Shown here one piece after another: positions 1 through 10,590 of a stretch of DNA of 64,000 nucleotides. The stretch covers positions 9,725,001 to 9,789,000 of the forward strand of contig JAYKKT010000089.1 of the NCBI GenBank assembly GCA_036023115.1, written 5' to 3'. The stretch's first letter is position 1, and the number at the start of each line of letters is the position of its first letter. The position numbers and the translations under genes were made by a program. Under the pieces are notes generated by a model that saw nothing but the letters and a program-made list of their open reading frames with translations, was not told where the DNA came from and did no database searches. The stretch is from Brasenia schreberi. Taxonomy: Eukaryota; Streptophyta; Magnoliopsida; Nymphaeales; Cabombaceae.

Positions 1-150
1 GTCATTGCAGACGAGAGAGAGCGGGCGGGGGAAACTGGAGAGGGATCGAGAGAGCCGTTGAATCGAATATTTATATATTCAGCTGTTGTCGGTGAGGGGA
101 CGACTCAATTCGAGAGGAGTGGATCGTGAAGTGTGTTACAACGCGGGTTT
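1..150. other. Unassigned left edge
   Basis: GA-rich and GC-rich leading bases (roughly 10-60) resemble the 5' UTR or promoter of a gene outside the window, but no coding exon can be read. Confidence 0.3.
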
Positions 151-606
151 TAGGGATGGCAATTTCTACCCGCCCCGTGTGGGACGGATTTTCAAGTTAA
201 AAAACCCGTCCTGCTCGCGGGAGATGTAAAACCCGCATGTGGGGCGGGTCAGAGTCGGATTCAAGGTATATTCATCCTGCTCCGTTCCGTTATACATATA
301 TTTATAAATATTTTATATAATATATATGTTTATATGTATGTATTTGTTATATAAATATAACTATATATCACTTTTAGTTTATTAATATAAAATACACTTA
401 AAAACTTATATTTTATGTAAAATATATAATATTAAATAGTTTTTTAAATAATTTTTATAGGTTGAAGCGGGTTGTAATGAACACGTGAGGGTCGGGTGCG
501 GGTTGGATCCATCAAGACCCATGGGGTGGGCGTATGAAGTGGATCCTAGGGCGGGGCGGTTGTGGGTGGAGTGAAAACCCGCCTCACCTCGTTCCGTTGC
601 CATTTT
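151..606. mobile_element. hAT-like non-autonomous element
   Basis: The left end reads TAGGGATGGCAA followed by alternating CCCGC/GCGGG tracts. The right end is a GC-rich mirror finishing in TTGCCAT near 597-603, so the termini are inverted. The middle is AT-rich and has no transposase. The GGGATGGCAA terminus with GGGCGGG subterminal repeats is common among plant hAT-type miniature elements. I could not find a clean 8-bp target-site duplication, so the superfamily is an inference. A short reading frame inside (406-672, minus) has no recognisable domain and is taken as chance. Confidence 0.5.
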
Positions 607-2280
607 GGTGCTATGCATGTGGCGTCGTACACGGTGCGTGAAGGCACATATTGTATTGAGCCCCTCATGCACTTTGAGTTTTTTATGTGAGATGCTACTT
701 ACGTGGTCTTGATTTTCGGTGCAAATATATTTGGTTCCTACAACTATATCGAAAGATTATCGAGGAGATGAGTCATATTTTATTAATTATTTATACTGAA
801 AATCTTTGAATGTATCTCTTCGTGTGATTTTGGAAATTCTTCTCTTTTTACGATAAAATTTGGTGGCTTATAAAAGACGGGTTTCTTCTTTCCTTCTCTT
901 TATCTCATTATCTCTTATTGACTTTTTCTTTTGATTTGCCTTAGTTGTTATTATTAACTGTCATGGCTTCCGACTCTAATGCTAATGTTGTCATGTACCT
1001 CATGGCTGCTTTTTTGAATGTTCTCATTACTCCTTTCCTTCTATCTCATGATAAGTTCATAATGTATAGGGTGTCCAAACTTCATCCATTGATGACCATC
1101 ATCTTGATCTCAATTAAGAGCAGAAGTTTCATCTCTGGATGGAGTCCGTTACTTACAACCTTATTATGTTATCTTTCAGCTTGAGCAGGACGATGAAAGG
1201 TGTCATTTTTCTTATGACATTAGCAATAAAATGACACAAGCAGCTAACTTATCCAATGAAACTTCTAAGCTATTTCTTGTTTCTACGGGCCCTTGCATCG
1301 ATAATGGCTCTAGCTTTATTTACATTGACTTCTATTCTCCTCTTATGTAATAGGAAACTAAGAAATTTTTCTACCGTCATGGGAAAAGTTTAGTTATTAG
1401 GACTCACTTTTAAATTATGTCTTTTCATGTGCTAGAAAACTTGCTTAAGACCAAGCAAATATTGGTTGAAGTCTGCCGACTTTACTACTACATTGATGTA
1501 CACCTTCATGCATTTATCAATTGAGTCATAGAAGATACAATTTATTGCTCTCAAATATGTAGCACTCGTATTCTTAAGACCAAACGATGTCATGATTCAT
1601 TCATGGATCCCGGTGCCCCCAAACATTGGAATTCTCCAGTCGTTTTAAAGACATTGAATCTCTTATTTGATAGTTGGCAACATTTTTGGTTTCGACCTCT
1701 TGTGAGTAGCCTATGGGGTTTGGCCCTAGTTTAAGGGGATACTAAATTCCACGCATTTTCAATATCAACCAGGCTTGATATTCTCGAGTTAAATCATGTT
1801 TACATCATTGTAATAACCCAAATAAATAGAGTTGTTTTTCTTTAGGCAAGATAGCACTTACATTTGTGGACTTTAAAACTTCACTAATTCACAAATCAGC
1901 ATCTATCAAGGATCGACGAGGATGAAATTTGGGGTCTCTCTTTGATTGAGGCAATTGAATTTGGCTCCTCCCTCCTCTGGAGGTAATATTGATCAAGTCG
2001 GGACTGGTTCTCCTTAACCCTTGAACAAAATTGAATTACTTCTTTTGACCCTTTCCTAAGCTTGCAACACTTTGAGTCATTGGAGGGAGTTGTTCACTAC
2101 TCGTAGGTGTTCATCTATAGGTAACCTTCAATGATGGTCATAGTTCGGCATGATCGAGTGTGTCTCCATGGAATTAGTTGGCATGATCTCATGCCATTTA
2201 GGTCTTCTAGTATAATGATTAGACTCACTCAAGGTAAGTAAAACAATGCTTTGATGACACTAATGTTGTTGTAAAAAGGA
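607..2280. other. Intergenic, no gene recognised
   Basis: AT-rich sequence. A plus-strand frame at 945-1184 is open but matches no family I know. Short pieces near 1200-1700 could be eroded retrotransposon but cannot be assigned. Confidence 0.35.
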
Positions 2281-5150
2281 TCTTCATCACCATTTTTGAT
2301 TGAGTCTTTTATCTAGAACATGAGCTTTTGGTGAAGCATCAAAGGGAACGCAATAGTTTGCATGGATCTAATCTATACTAAGAAGCAAGAAATAATCGTG
2401 CTTTGGATATACCACAAAGAACGGAATATTGGAGGTCCTTGAGTCAATCGTCAGCTCAACGGCAATAACCCCCATCATGATAGGCGATTCACCAAAAAAA
2501 TGTGACATCTTTAGATTGATAGGAATTAAATCAGTCACCTCCTTCCCAAATTGATGCAAAGTTTTCTAAAAGCATCCTATCCAACACCATGCCTCCATCG
2601 ACGAAGACTCTTCTCACGAGACGGTCATTTACATCGCTCTGATATATATAATGGCCACAAGTGGATTGTAGTGGCTTCCTCTTGCCGATAAAAGAACATT
2701 GGTGAGTCGATCTCACTAACAAGTGTGGCTCAATCTGAATCATTTGCTAAAAAGTCACCATCCATTTCAATTTGTGAGGGCTCGCTTGGAGCAAAACTTG
2801 TTGGGAAGATGATAACAAAAATTTATCATGAAGATCTTTGATTGATGTATAATTGTCATCCAATGTATAGTAACATAAAGGGGCTTCAGGCGATTGTTGT
2901 TCTCCCACAAATCGAGGATGGGTGTAAATTCCCTTACGAGGTTCGACTATGAACCCCATTCTCCTCATGTGATCGTTATGTTCTAGACTTCATTCCTCAA
3001 CAATGGATCTAATTAGATAGAACCCATTGCTAAATCTCAAGACTTTAAGGAGTACTATGGATTTTGTGTTCTAGGAAGCATGAGGTCTTTCCGAGCATTT
3101 ACATCGTCCCAAGATGGTGGATAAAAAGGCTTTGAAGTTTGGCTTCCCTCCATGATTAATGGGACCCTAGATATCTTGATGAATGGATCTTGGATCTCTA
3201 GCCTGAACATAATCACATCATACGCGCTGGCAGCCTCCTTAGTAGCTCTTGACACTATCTTTTGTAGCTCTTTCCTCCAATAATTGATACACACTTCGAC
3301 CTATTTGTCAGCCTCCTTTGGAAGGAAATAAATGCATCCTTCAGGCTCAACTGTCATATCAAATTTGGGGTGAACGAGTTCAACATTAGAAGTGATACAC
3401 GAATTCTTTGTCAAACAACCTTTAGTGTATGATTGTTGGCCTTTTAACTCGAGCTTGTTTTGAGGTGGGTTTATTCTCATTTGATGGATATGTTTTCGTC
3501 ACGGCATATAGTCATGTTCTGACTCATAAGTCGAACCAAGGGCTAAGTTTTGTGCAACCAAATCAACTCTCGATTCATGGGCACCTTGGCAAGGGTTGTT
3601 TTGTCCATTCATCTACTTCCTTGGGGAATTTCTCGAGTGATGCTGCAAACTTCCTTTGCGCCCTTCTTTGTGAACACGTCTCTTGTGTATTTGTGTGAAG
3701 CGTGGTGATCAAGGTTGGGATCGAATGCTTCGGCTATAAGTTCTTGACTCACTGCCCGATCTTAGAATCTGCTCGAGGCCTTATCATACGGCCTCGAAAT
3801 GGAAGGTTCTCATTGGAAGTTAGATTCAGTGTGGCCATCCCATCCATAGTAAAAACTTCAGTCACTTATGTATTCTGTGAGTGGCATTGATGTATAGATG
3901 AGACCCACTTGATAGCTCCAAATGCATGGTCATTCTCTTCCAGATAAATATGTTCCATTTTATACATCTAAAATCCTTCTCGAGAAGATTCGTTGTTGTC
4001 TGACGAACTCTTAATGTTGGTTTCTCGAGGGTTTGACAGGTTGTTCTTGAAATTGATAATATCACCCTCTCTCACTTCGTGGTGGTAAAAGGAGTTGTTT
4101 AGGAATGTTTTTCTCCTCTCTAGCCATGAAGGTCATACAAGGAAGGAAAAATTTGTAGCCTTGCATCGTTATGTCTACTTACATACCTTGAGTGAGTTGA
4201 TGTTGATTCATAGGGAATCTCGGTTGTCAACCCTGCGGAGTCTGATTCTGTCGGTTGAAACCGTATAGAGAGGAAAGGTGAAATTATCATCGACAGTAGT
4301 TACAGCAACAATAAGGAATGGATCATTATTTGTGCTAATATAGTTTAGAACTTAATTCATTGATTGGTGTTGTCAATATCAACATTATGACATCTATAGT
4401 ACTTTGACAACTTCTTCATTCCTTCCTTGAATGGGTTCGAGTATCTTTAAAGGAGTTTGATTTGTTTCTCTCTTAGTAACAAATGGAGGATCTGATCAGT
4501 CTTCACTGATAACATTGCTCTCTTTTCTTTGCCTTTAGGAGACTATAATGTGCATGGAGGTCCTTGTGTTAACTCGATTGTAATAATATCTGTGGAATCG
4601 GAATCATCAGCATCCAACTCTTGCATCATCTTTAAAATGCACGAGATGACAGACTAGCGTTCGAACTTCTTCAGCTGGCCATCTCATTTGGTTCGCAATA
4701 CATGAAGATGTGCTCTGCCTCCACCACTCTAGTCGCTAGTTGCACCATGGTTGGATAAAAATGACCCTCAAAGGTATTCTTGATCTTTTGGCTATAAACA
4801 GTTTCTGGCCAAAGTAACAGAACTTCTGAAACTACATTTGTCTGTTTCATGGAACCTCTCTAAGAAAGGGTCTACAGTATCGTCGACCCTCGGTTGTAGC
4901 TTCATCAAATCATTGAGAGTTAGTGTAGTTTTACTACTTTAAAAATGGTCTTTTGAATTTTCTCCCAAGTCTATATTGAACCGGGCTTTATGGACGTATA
5001 TTAGGCATAAGCCTGGCAGGATGAGCGTCGCTAGTTGCTCTCCTTGATACTTGTCGTTCTGATCCAAGAACAGCATGAACAATTCTAACCCCTTTACACG
5101 CTTGACAAATCGCATCCCATTCGTCTTCAAGATCTTGACAGTCAATTTGT
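2280..5150 (-). mobile_element. Ty3/gypsy gag-protease remnant
   Basis: Read on the minus strand, 2743-2531 and 2559-2368 carry pieces of a retropepsin-like domain of the plant gypsy type. They show a VFVDGG active-site-like stretch, then a segment with GVIAVELTI, then FFVV and YFLLL. Downstream near 2360-2300 an IHANYCVP piece follows, which in intact relatives comes after the GRDW motif. Frameshifts separate all of these. Upstream on the minus strand (about 4700-5145) lie open stretches resembling gag, without a clear zinc knuckle. No RT, RNase H, integrase or LTR pair was found, so this is a truncated and heavily mutated fragment. Reading frames at 2747-2968 and 3055-3294 are probably parts of the same polyprotein. 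Confidence 0.6.
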
Positions 5151-5235
5151 TCTCTCATTTCCCGACGGGTGGATCTTGACTGTTGCTCACCAGCGTATCA
5201 ACCACATATCTAGGCTGGTTCAGTAAAAAGATGTT

Positions 5236-6215
5236 CTCTTGCGCGCGCAACAGGTTCCTCCTCCAAATCTTCTGCATAAGGCTGCTAATAGAACTCGGTC
5301 AATCCTTCTCATCCCCCGACATTACAAAGTTTGATTATCCCTCCTTCCACCCGAACAACCCCTGTGACATCACCAATTCTGGTGGTGCTGTTGCATGAAG
5401 CCGCGGAGTCATCAACCTCACAATCAATGAGGCCAAGCGAGCGCCGAAGTCAAGCGTTGGCCTAGCCACCCATGCCAAACCCATTTGACTCTATGATCAA
5501 GCCACCCGCTCCTAGTGGACTTTGTCACCATCCTCACCTTCCTCATCGATGGTACGCTCCATGGATCGTGCGGCAATGGTCTCCCTTTCTTCCTCTCCCG
5601 AGCAGTCTCGACCTCTCCTGCAAATCTAGATGAAGCATATCTCGGCCTCATTAACGAAAACAACTGATGGCTTGACCACCAACCAATTTGTATCCCTCAG
5701 GATTGATATGTCCATGAGCTATGAAGCCCCTGATCCGAGGTATAGCCACATGGGGATCGATCAGTCACCTCCAATGTGACGGTGTAGTGGCACTGGGACC
5801 GTAACAAAAGATTGAATGGTGAGGCATGGGTGTGGCACAACTGCATCATACAGATTTTGTACGCGAGAATGACCAACAGGAATCTGCAACCTTGTGAGGA
5901 ATGGAACACCAACTTGACAACCGACCTCACTAAGTTTCTGCTTGATGTCGTCCTTCAATTTGAGATTGGAACTACACCAGATTCTTGCCTGGAGTTATAT
6001 ATCAAACCTCACAACTCCCGATCTACCGATGAAGCCTGAAAAACTGAAGTTCGTCCCCATCTTAGTGCCATGTTGTGTTATTGTTTGGAGCCATAGTTAT
6101 ATTGACTATTGTCGTAAATTCGAAGGAGAAGAAGGAAGAATGATATAAAGGAGACGCAGGAGGGGGATGAGCAAGAAGTTATAGCATCCGGTGACAATGC
6201 TTCAGGGACCTTTTT
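5236..6215 (+). pseudogene. L-type lectin receptor kinase pseudogene (lectin half only)
   Basis: This is a decayed relative of the receptor kinase at 19924-22097. Matching pieces in order are a signal-peptide-like stretch with FLLQIFCIRLL (about 5245-5300), the lectin N-terminus ITKFDYPSFHPNN (about 5320-5360), the lectin core NGEAWVWHN (5812 onward, intact gene: DGEAWVWYN), and the TTPDLP and FVPILV juncture before the membrane segment (about 6010-6070). Several frameshifts and stops separate them, for example a TGA at about 5395. The alignment fades after the juxtamembrane region, and no kinase domain precedes the TG microsatellite at 6313. It lies on the same strand about 14 kb upstream of the better-preserved copy, which fits local duplication followed by decay. 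Confidence 0.8.
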
Positions 6216-6311
6216 CCCATCCATGATCCATCTAAAAGGTAAAGCTTATTTAACCAGTTTCGTTTCTGCGAATGGCATGATCTTATTTTATATCAAATGG
6301 TTAGGTATTCG

Positions 6312-6312
<1 letters not shown>

Positions 6313-6366
<54 letters not shown>

Positions 6367-6372
6367 TGCGTG
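6313..6372 (+). repeat. (TG)n microsatellite
   Basis: About 25 TG units after a short TA run, then a GCGCGTGCGTG tail. Open frames on both strands here are repeat translations. Confidence 0.95.
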
Positions 6373-6399
6373 TTTTGCTGCAAATGGAAAGGATATAAA

Positions 6400-7260
6400 T
6401 CATGATTGGAAAATGAATTTTAATTATTGCCGTCTGACACGTGATTGGCACTTTAGGAAATGAGATTCCAGCCTTTACGGGGGATGCAAAGAAATATGCT
6501 TGCACGCAAAAAGGGACCGGGAGGGGAATTGAGAGGAAAGAACAAGAGTATCAGTCCTACAGCCGGTTAAGTTGACTTGGTCTGTTGAGCCGAGTCACCT
6601 GGTAGCCGAGTTGCAGCCTTTAGAAAACCTGGTGTTTGAAATGAGCTTAGCATACATTCCCTTTAACTCATGAAACTTGGCCGAGTCGGATGGCTTGTCG
6701 TAAAGGGACTAAGATACCACTTTAGGCCCCCAGATCTTTTAGGCCACACCTAACAGTGTAAGTAGACATGGTCAGTTCCGGTTTTGTTTTGGAACCGTCG
6801 GTGCTGGTTTAGGTTCTAAACTGCCTAAAACCGAACAACATTCGATTTTTCTCAAAGTATACAAACTAACAGCAGCTCATAGATCTTGAGTTTGATCCAT
6901 CAGGAGCTTGGTTCTTAAGAATGTCTTTACCTTGTGAAAATGAATGATAAAATGGTTCATTTGTGATTCGTTTTACATACTTGATCTCTACACTAATATA
7001 TGGGCCAAAATTTCTTATTATGGTCCCTATATTTCCAGGTCCAAGCCCAATTTGACAGCTCTACTTTCTGATATATAAGTTACCTAGACCAAATGCGACA
7101 TCATTGGCGGATCCAACATGGTTAACTTGACATATATAACTTTTGAATGATTTATTTTTGTTTATGAGAATCATTAAAAAGATTTATCTGTTTCTTAAAC
7201 CATTGACTTTGTTGTATTGTAAACACACCATGGATTTGACCATTACAAATTTTGTGCTTA
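6400..7260. other. Intergenic, repeat debris
   Basis: No gene seen. Around 6590-6700 there are repeated GAGCCGAGT/GGCCGAGTC words. 6775-6845 has GGTTCCGG/GGAACC words like those in the hAT-like elements elsewhere in the window. Confidence 0.4.
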
Positions 7261-7450
7261 TTTCACAAAGAGCAATAGCTCAACTGGCTAGGGATTCAAC
7301 TCAAAACTTGAAGGTCATGAGTTCAATACTTGGAGCAGTGCATTTTGCTTTGGCCTCCCCTTCGTAAAACACTCCCCCCAAATAAGAGGGGAAAAAGTTA
7401 GGCTTACTATGTGTCTAAGCCTTTTAAATTCATCTAAGGTCTTGTCAGAT
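7261..7450 (+). mobile_element. tRNA-derived SINE-like copy
   Basis: It has an A-box-like TAGCTCAACTGGCTAGGG near 7276 and a B-box-like GAGTTCAATAC near 7319. A GCTTTGGCCTCC stretch follows, which recurs as GGC(C/T)TCGGCCTC in other copies (42255, 49441, and 44120 on the minus strand). It lacks tRNA acceptor-stem pairing, so it is not a functional tRNA. Confidence 0.5.
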
Positions 7451-8160
7451 TCATGCCTTAATTGAGGTATATTGATGAACGTCTTTTTATATTTTTAAGA
7501 GCTAAGCTGAATCAAGTTTTATTAAATACCTAAAATAAAATGGTCTTTACCTTATTCAAACTCTTTGTATACGGGAAAATTAAAACAAAATTGAACTTTT
7601 ACTTATCCTAAATATACTAATACAATTATGTTTGAGGTATTATTTGGGCAAAACTCATTTAAACCACTTGCACTCCTAGCAGCTCTATCAATGGTGGATC
7701 CTATAAAATATTTATGGGTTTATGACCGTATATAGAAAAATATAAGTTTTTTGTGAATATAAAATAGAAGTGAGAATCACTATATAAAAAAATTTATTGT
7801 GTCTCTGTGCTTCTTGTTGACAAGATGCCACAAAGGTTTGTGCGATAGGTGGATTGGAAAGAGCGCTCCTCTAAGACGTTTTGCCATGTTTTGTCTTTTC
7901 CATTGGTACTTTAATAAGAGAAGCAAAGCTGAATTTTACTACTGTTTGCTCGTTTCAGCAAGGCGAGGTTGGGTCAGCCCCCTAAAAATATCATTCAACA
8001 GGCATAAGGATCTCAACATACGTGATTCATAAGCATCTCATATGGTTGAACGAACCGAGCAACAACAGGTCAAGCACGAGCCGGACCGAACCAAGCTACA
8101 AGCAAACGGCTTGGTTTCTTTATCATCATCACTAAACATAGGTTTCTACGGAGTGCACAA
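7451..8160. other. Intergenic, no gene recognised
   Basis: AT-rich. The open plus-strand frame at 7799-8032 has no recognisable domain. Confidence 0.35.
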
Positions 8161-8161
8161 C

Positions 8162-8770
8162 TAGGAGTGTGCATCAGCGCTCCGGTTCAATAATGGAACC
8201 GAACTGAAATAGCCAAAACCTGAAATGTCTTTGAATCTGAAAACCAAACCTGAACAGAATTGTGTAGGTACCCGAACTGAACCAAATTATTTTGGTTCTG
8301 TTCTGTTATTGAGTTTACCCTCTATGACTGAATTTTCCCTCTCTCTCTCTCCATATGTATAGGTATGTGTATGTATATGTATATATGTAGGCATATATTT
8401 AAATTTATACACTATATACACATATTTATACATACATATGTATATGTATTATATATAGGTATGTGTAGGTATATGTATATGTACATATATAAATATATAC
8501 ACATATATGTATATGAACGTGTACATATAAATATATGTATATGCATATATACATATATATATATATAAACACACACACATATATATGTTTATACATATAA
8601 ACATATATATATGTATGTATGTATATATACATATTCAGTTTACTCAGTTTTCAAATTTTGAAAACAAACTGAACCAATAAACCGATATTTTTCAAAAATC
8701 CAAACAGAATTTTAGTATAACAGAATTTCGGTTCCATTATTCAGTTATATCCGAATAATGCTCAACCCTA
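8162..8770. mobile_element. hAT-like non-autonomous element with microsatellite core
   Basis: The left end TAGGAGTGTGCATCAG and the right end (reverse complement TAGGGTTGAGCATTATT) form imperfect terminal inverted repeats. Both are followed inward by GGTTC/GAACC-rich subterminal sequence. The flanks TGCACAAC (8154-8161) and AGTACAAC (8771-8778) agree at 6 of 8 bases, compatible with a decayed 8-bp hAT target-site duplication. The centre (about 8345-8640) is a TATG/TATA-type simple repeat. No transposase is present. Confidence 0.55.
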
Positions 8771-8779
8771 AGTACAACA

Positions 8780-9930
8780 CCTGATACTACCGAGGGCCAG
8801 TACAGTTATATGAGACCATTTTATAAGCGGCATTTGCTAGATCTTGCGAAACAAGCACACAGAGACTTGAACTTGTGATGCCTAAATCAATTAGCTAAGT
8901 GAAAACAATTTGTGGCACTAAGACCCTTATACGATTAGCTACTTCGGCATAGATGCATATACCAAATCAGCGTTTTTCTTTTCATCAAAATAACTTTAAT
9001 ATTAGAGATGTCAAAATGGACCTGGTAGAGAAGGATACTTTCTTCTGTCGGCCGGGCATTCAAATCCGAGATGGGATGCACGTGTCTGAACTTTAGTGCA
9101 CACAATAAAGTCAGGTCCGGCATAACTCTCCGATCATAACTCTCCGATCATCAGGGTTTCACCTTTACGAAGTGGCCCTTGACCCATAAAAGGATGTCTG
9201 CTACAGATTCTGTGAGTGTCACCGAGCGCCTATTCATGTCATCAGCAAGCAGCTGCACTAGGTCCTTTTCAGATGTTTTACCAAACAGTGCAATTTTTTC
9301 TCCAAGAGATTAGAATTCGAAGTCTAAAGTTTGAGCTCGGGCGTGTGAGAGAATACTAAGACAAGCGACTCGAGATGACTTCGCGTTGCAGCCTCTAACA
9401 TATCCACTCAAGACAAAAAGGAGGTTCAACATTGAACCAGATTGCAGATCAATCTATATTGATCCACTGTCTCCAGTATATTGTGTTGCTAGCAAATTTT
9501 GTTTTGGATCTTTCAAACTATTTCTGTTGGGGATCCGAAACCAATTGTGATTAGGGCATCAGCTCCCAGAAGTTAAACCGGAACGTCCGGCTGACACTGA
9601 GCACCTTATGCATTTTCAAGCGACTTTTGCAAGGAAAATTTTAAAAGATCCTCAGGGAAACCTTTTGGATGAGAAAGGGACCTCCCTTTTGCACAAAACA
9701 AAATTAAAGCAACATAAAATACAAAAGTAATCACGTTATACCAGCTCGCGTAAAGGTGTTGAGAGAGAGAGAGAGAGAGAGAAGCCTCTGCAAAGCTTTC
9801 TCTTTTAACTTCAAACCAAACCTTACTTATCCATGACAGAGACATGATATATATAATATGTGTGTACATATATAGAGAGAGAAAGGAAACAAATTGAATC
9901 CTGCAACTTCAAACCAAAGCTATGTAGTTG
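8780..9930. other. Intergenic with small repeats
   Basis: No gene seen. A 16-bp unit (ATAACTCTCCGATCAT) is tandemly doubled at about 9123-9154. A GA run lies at 9763-9782. A tRNA-like B-box on the minus strand near 8865 hints at another SINE-like relic. Confidence 0.4.
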
Positions 9931-9936
9931 ACTTTT

Positions 9937-10175
9937 TAATAATAAATAAAAAGAGTTACTCCATGAGGCAATGGTTCATCACTAGAAAATGTCAACCCAT
10001 TTAAAGTCTGACTAAACTAACAAAGCTGGCACCTACGAGTTTTGCCCACTAGATCCACGCTAGGAGCAGCTCAATGAGGTAGTAGTGGTCGATCATTATA
10101 AAATGTCAACCCATCAAAGGTCCGACTAGACTAACAAAGCCGACACTTACGGATTTACGCCAGTAGATGTATCAA
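9937..10175. repeat. Two diverged tandem units of about 110 bp
   Basis: The block AAAATGTCAACCCAT ... AACAAAGC(T/C)G ... CGCCA(C/G)TAGAT occurs twice in succession, at about 9985-10055 and 10098-10170. A related but more diverged block is at about 15040-15160, on the far side of the gypsy element, also following an AATAAATAAAAAAGAG stretch. It may be a dispersed repeat family split by insertions. Confidence 0.55.
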
Positions 10176-10398
10176 TCAACACCAGCTCACATTTTTCATT
10201 GCCGCCATAATGTGATCCAAGCCCATCTTTTACTATATATATGTCACGTGGGTTTGACACATGATCGATGCTTAATAAGGACCGGTGTAAGTCACCCTTC
10301 ACTCTAGTTCATGCACACTACGAAAGTAAGAACATTTTCGCAAAGTTCTCAAAATTCGCATGAGTTCTTTAAGTTCCCAAGTGGGCAAAGGCACTTAG

Positions 10399-10590
10399 TG
10401 CAAAAGATCTCTTTATTGAATAAGAATATAGTTATGTGTCCCCCTTACATGCTAACTTGGTTGGGATAGTATACACAAAGTTACAAGCAAGGGATTATCT
10501 CTAGCAAGGAGACCCCAAACTTCTAACTGTAGTTGTCAGGGGGCCTAGATATACAACCATTGTTTGACTCACGGTGGTTGAAGGGTCTCA
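10399..10590 (-). repeat. Candidate 3' LTR of the gypsy element
   Basis: It shares long colinear similarity with 14717-14905, including ACAAGCAAGG(G/A)(A/G)TTATCTC and CATTGTTTG(A/G)(C/T)TCA(C/T)GGTGGTT. It ends in CA on the plus strand, next to a pyrimidine-rich tract. The outer boundary is uncertain. Confidence 0.55.

Noticed and set aside
945..1184. Plus-strand 79-codon frame with hydrophobic stretches
   Set aside because: No family resemblance, no upstream promoter signal, and AT-rich surroundings. It may be chance or eroded retroelement.
8365..8632. Tyr/Ile/His-rich open frames on both strands
   Set aside because: Translations of a TATG/TATA simple repeat.
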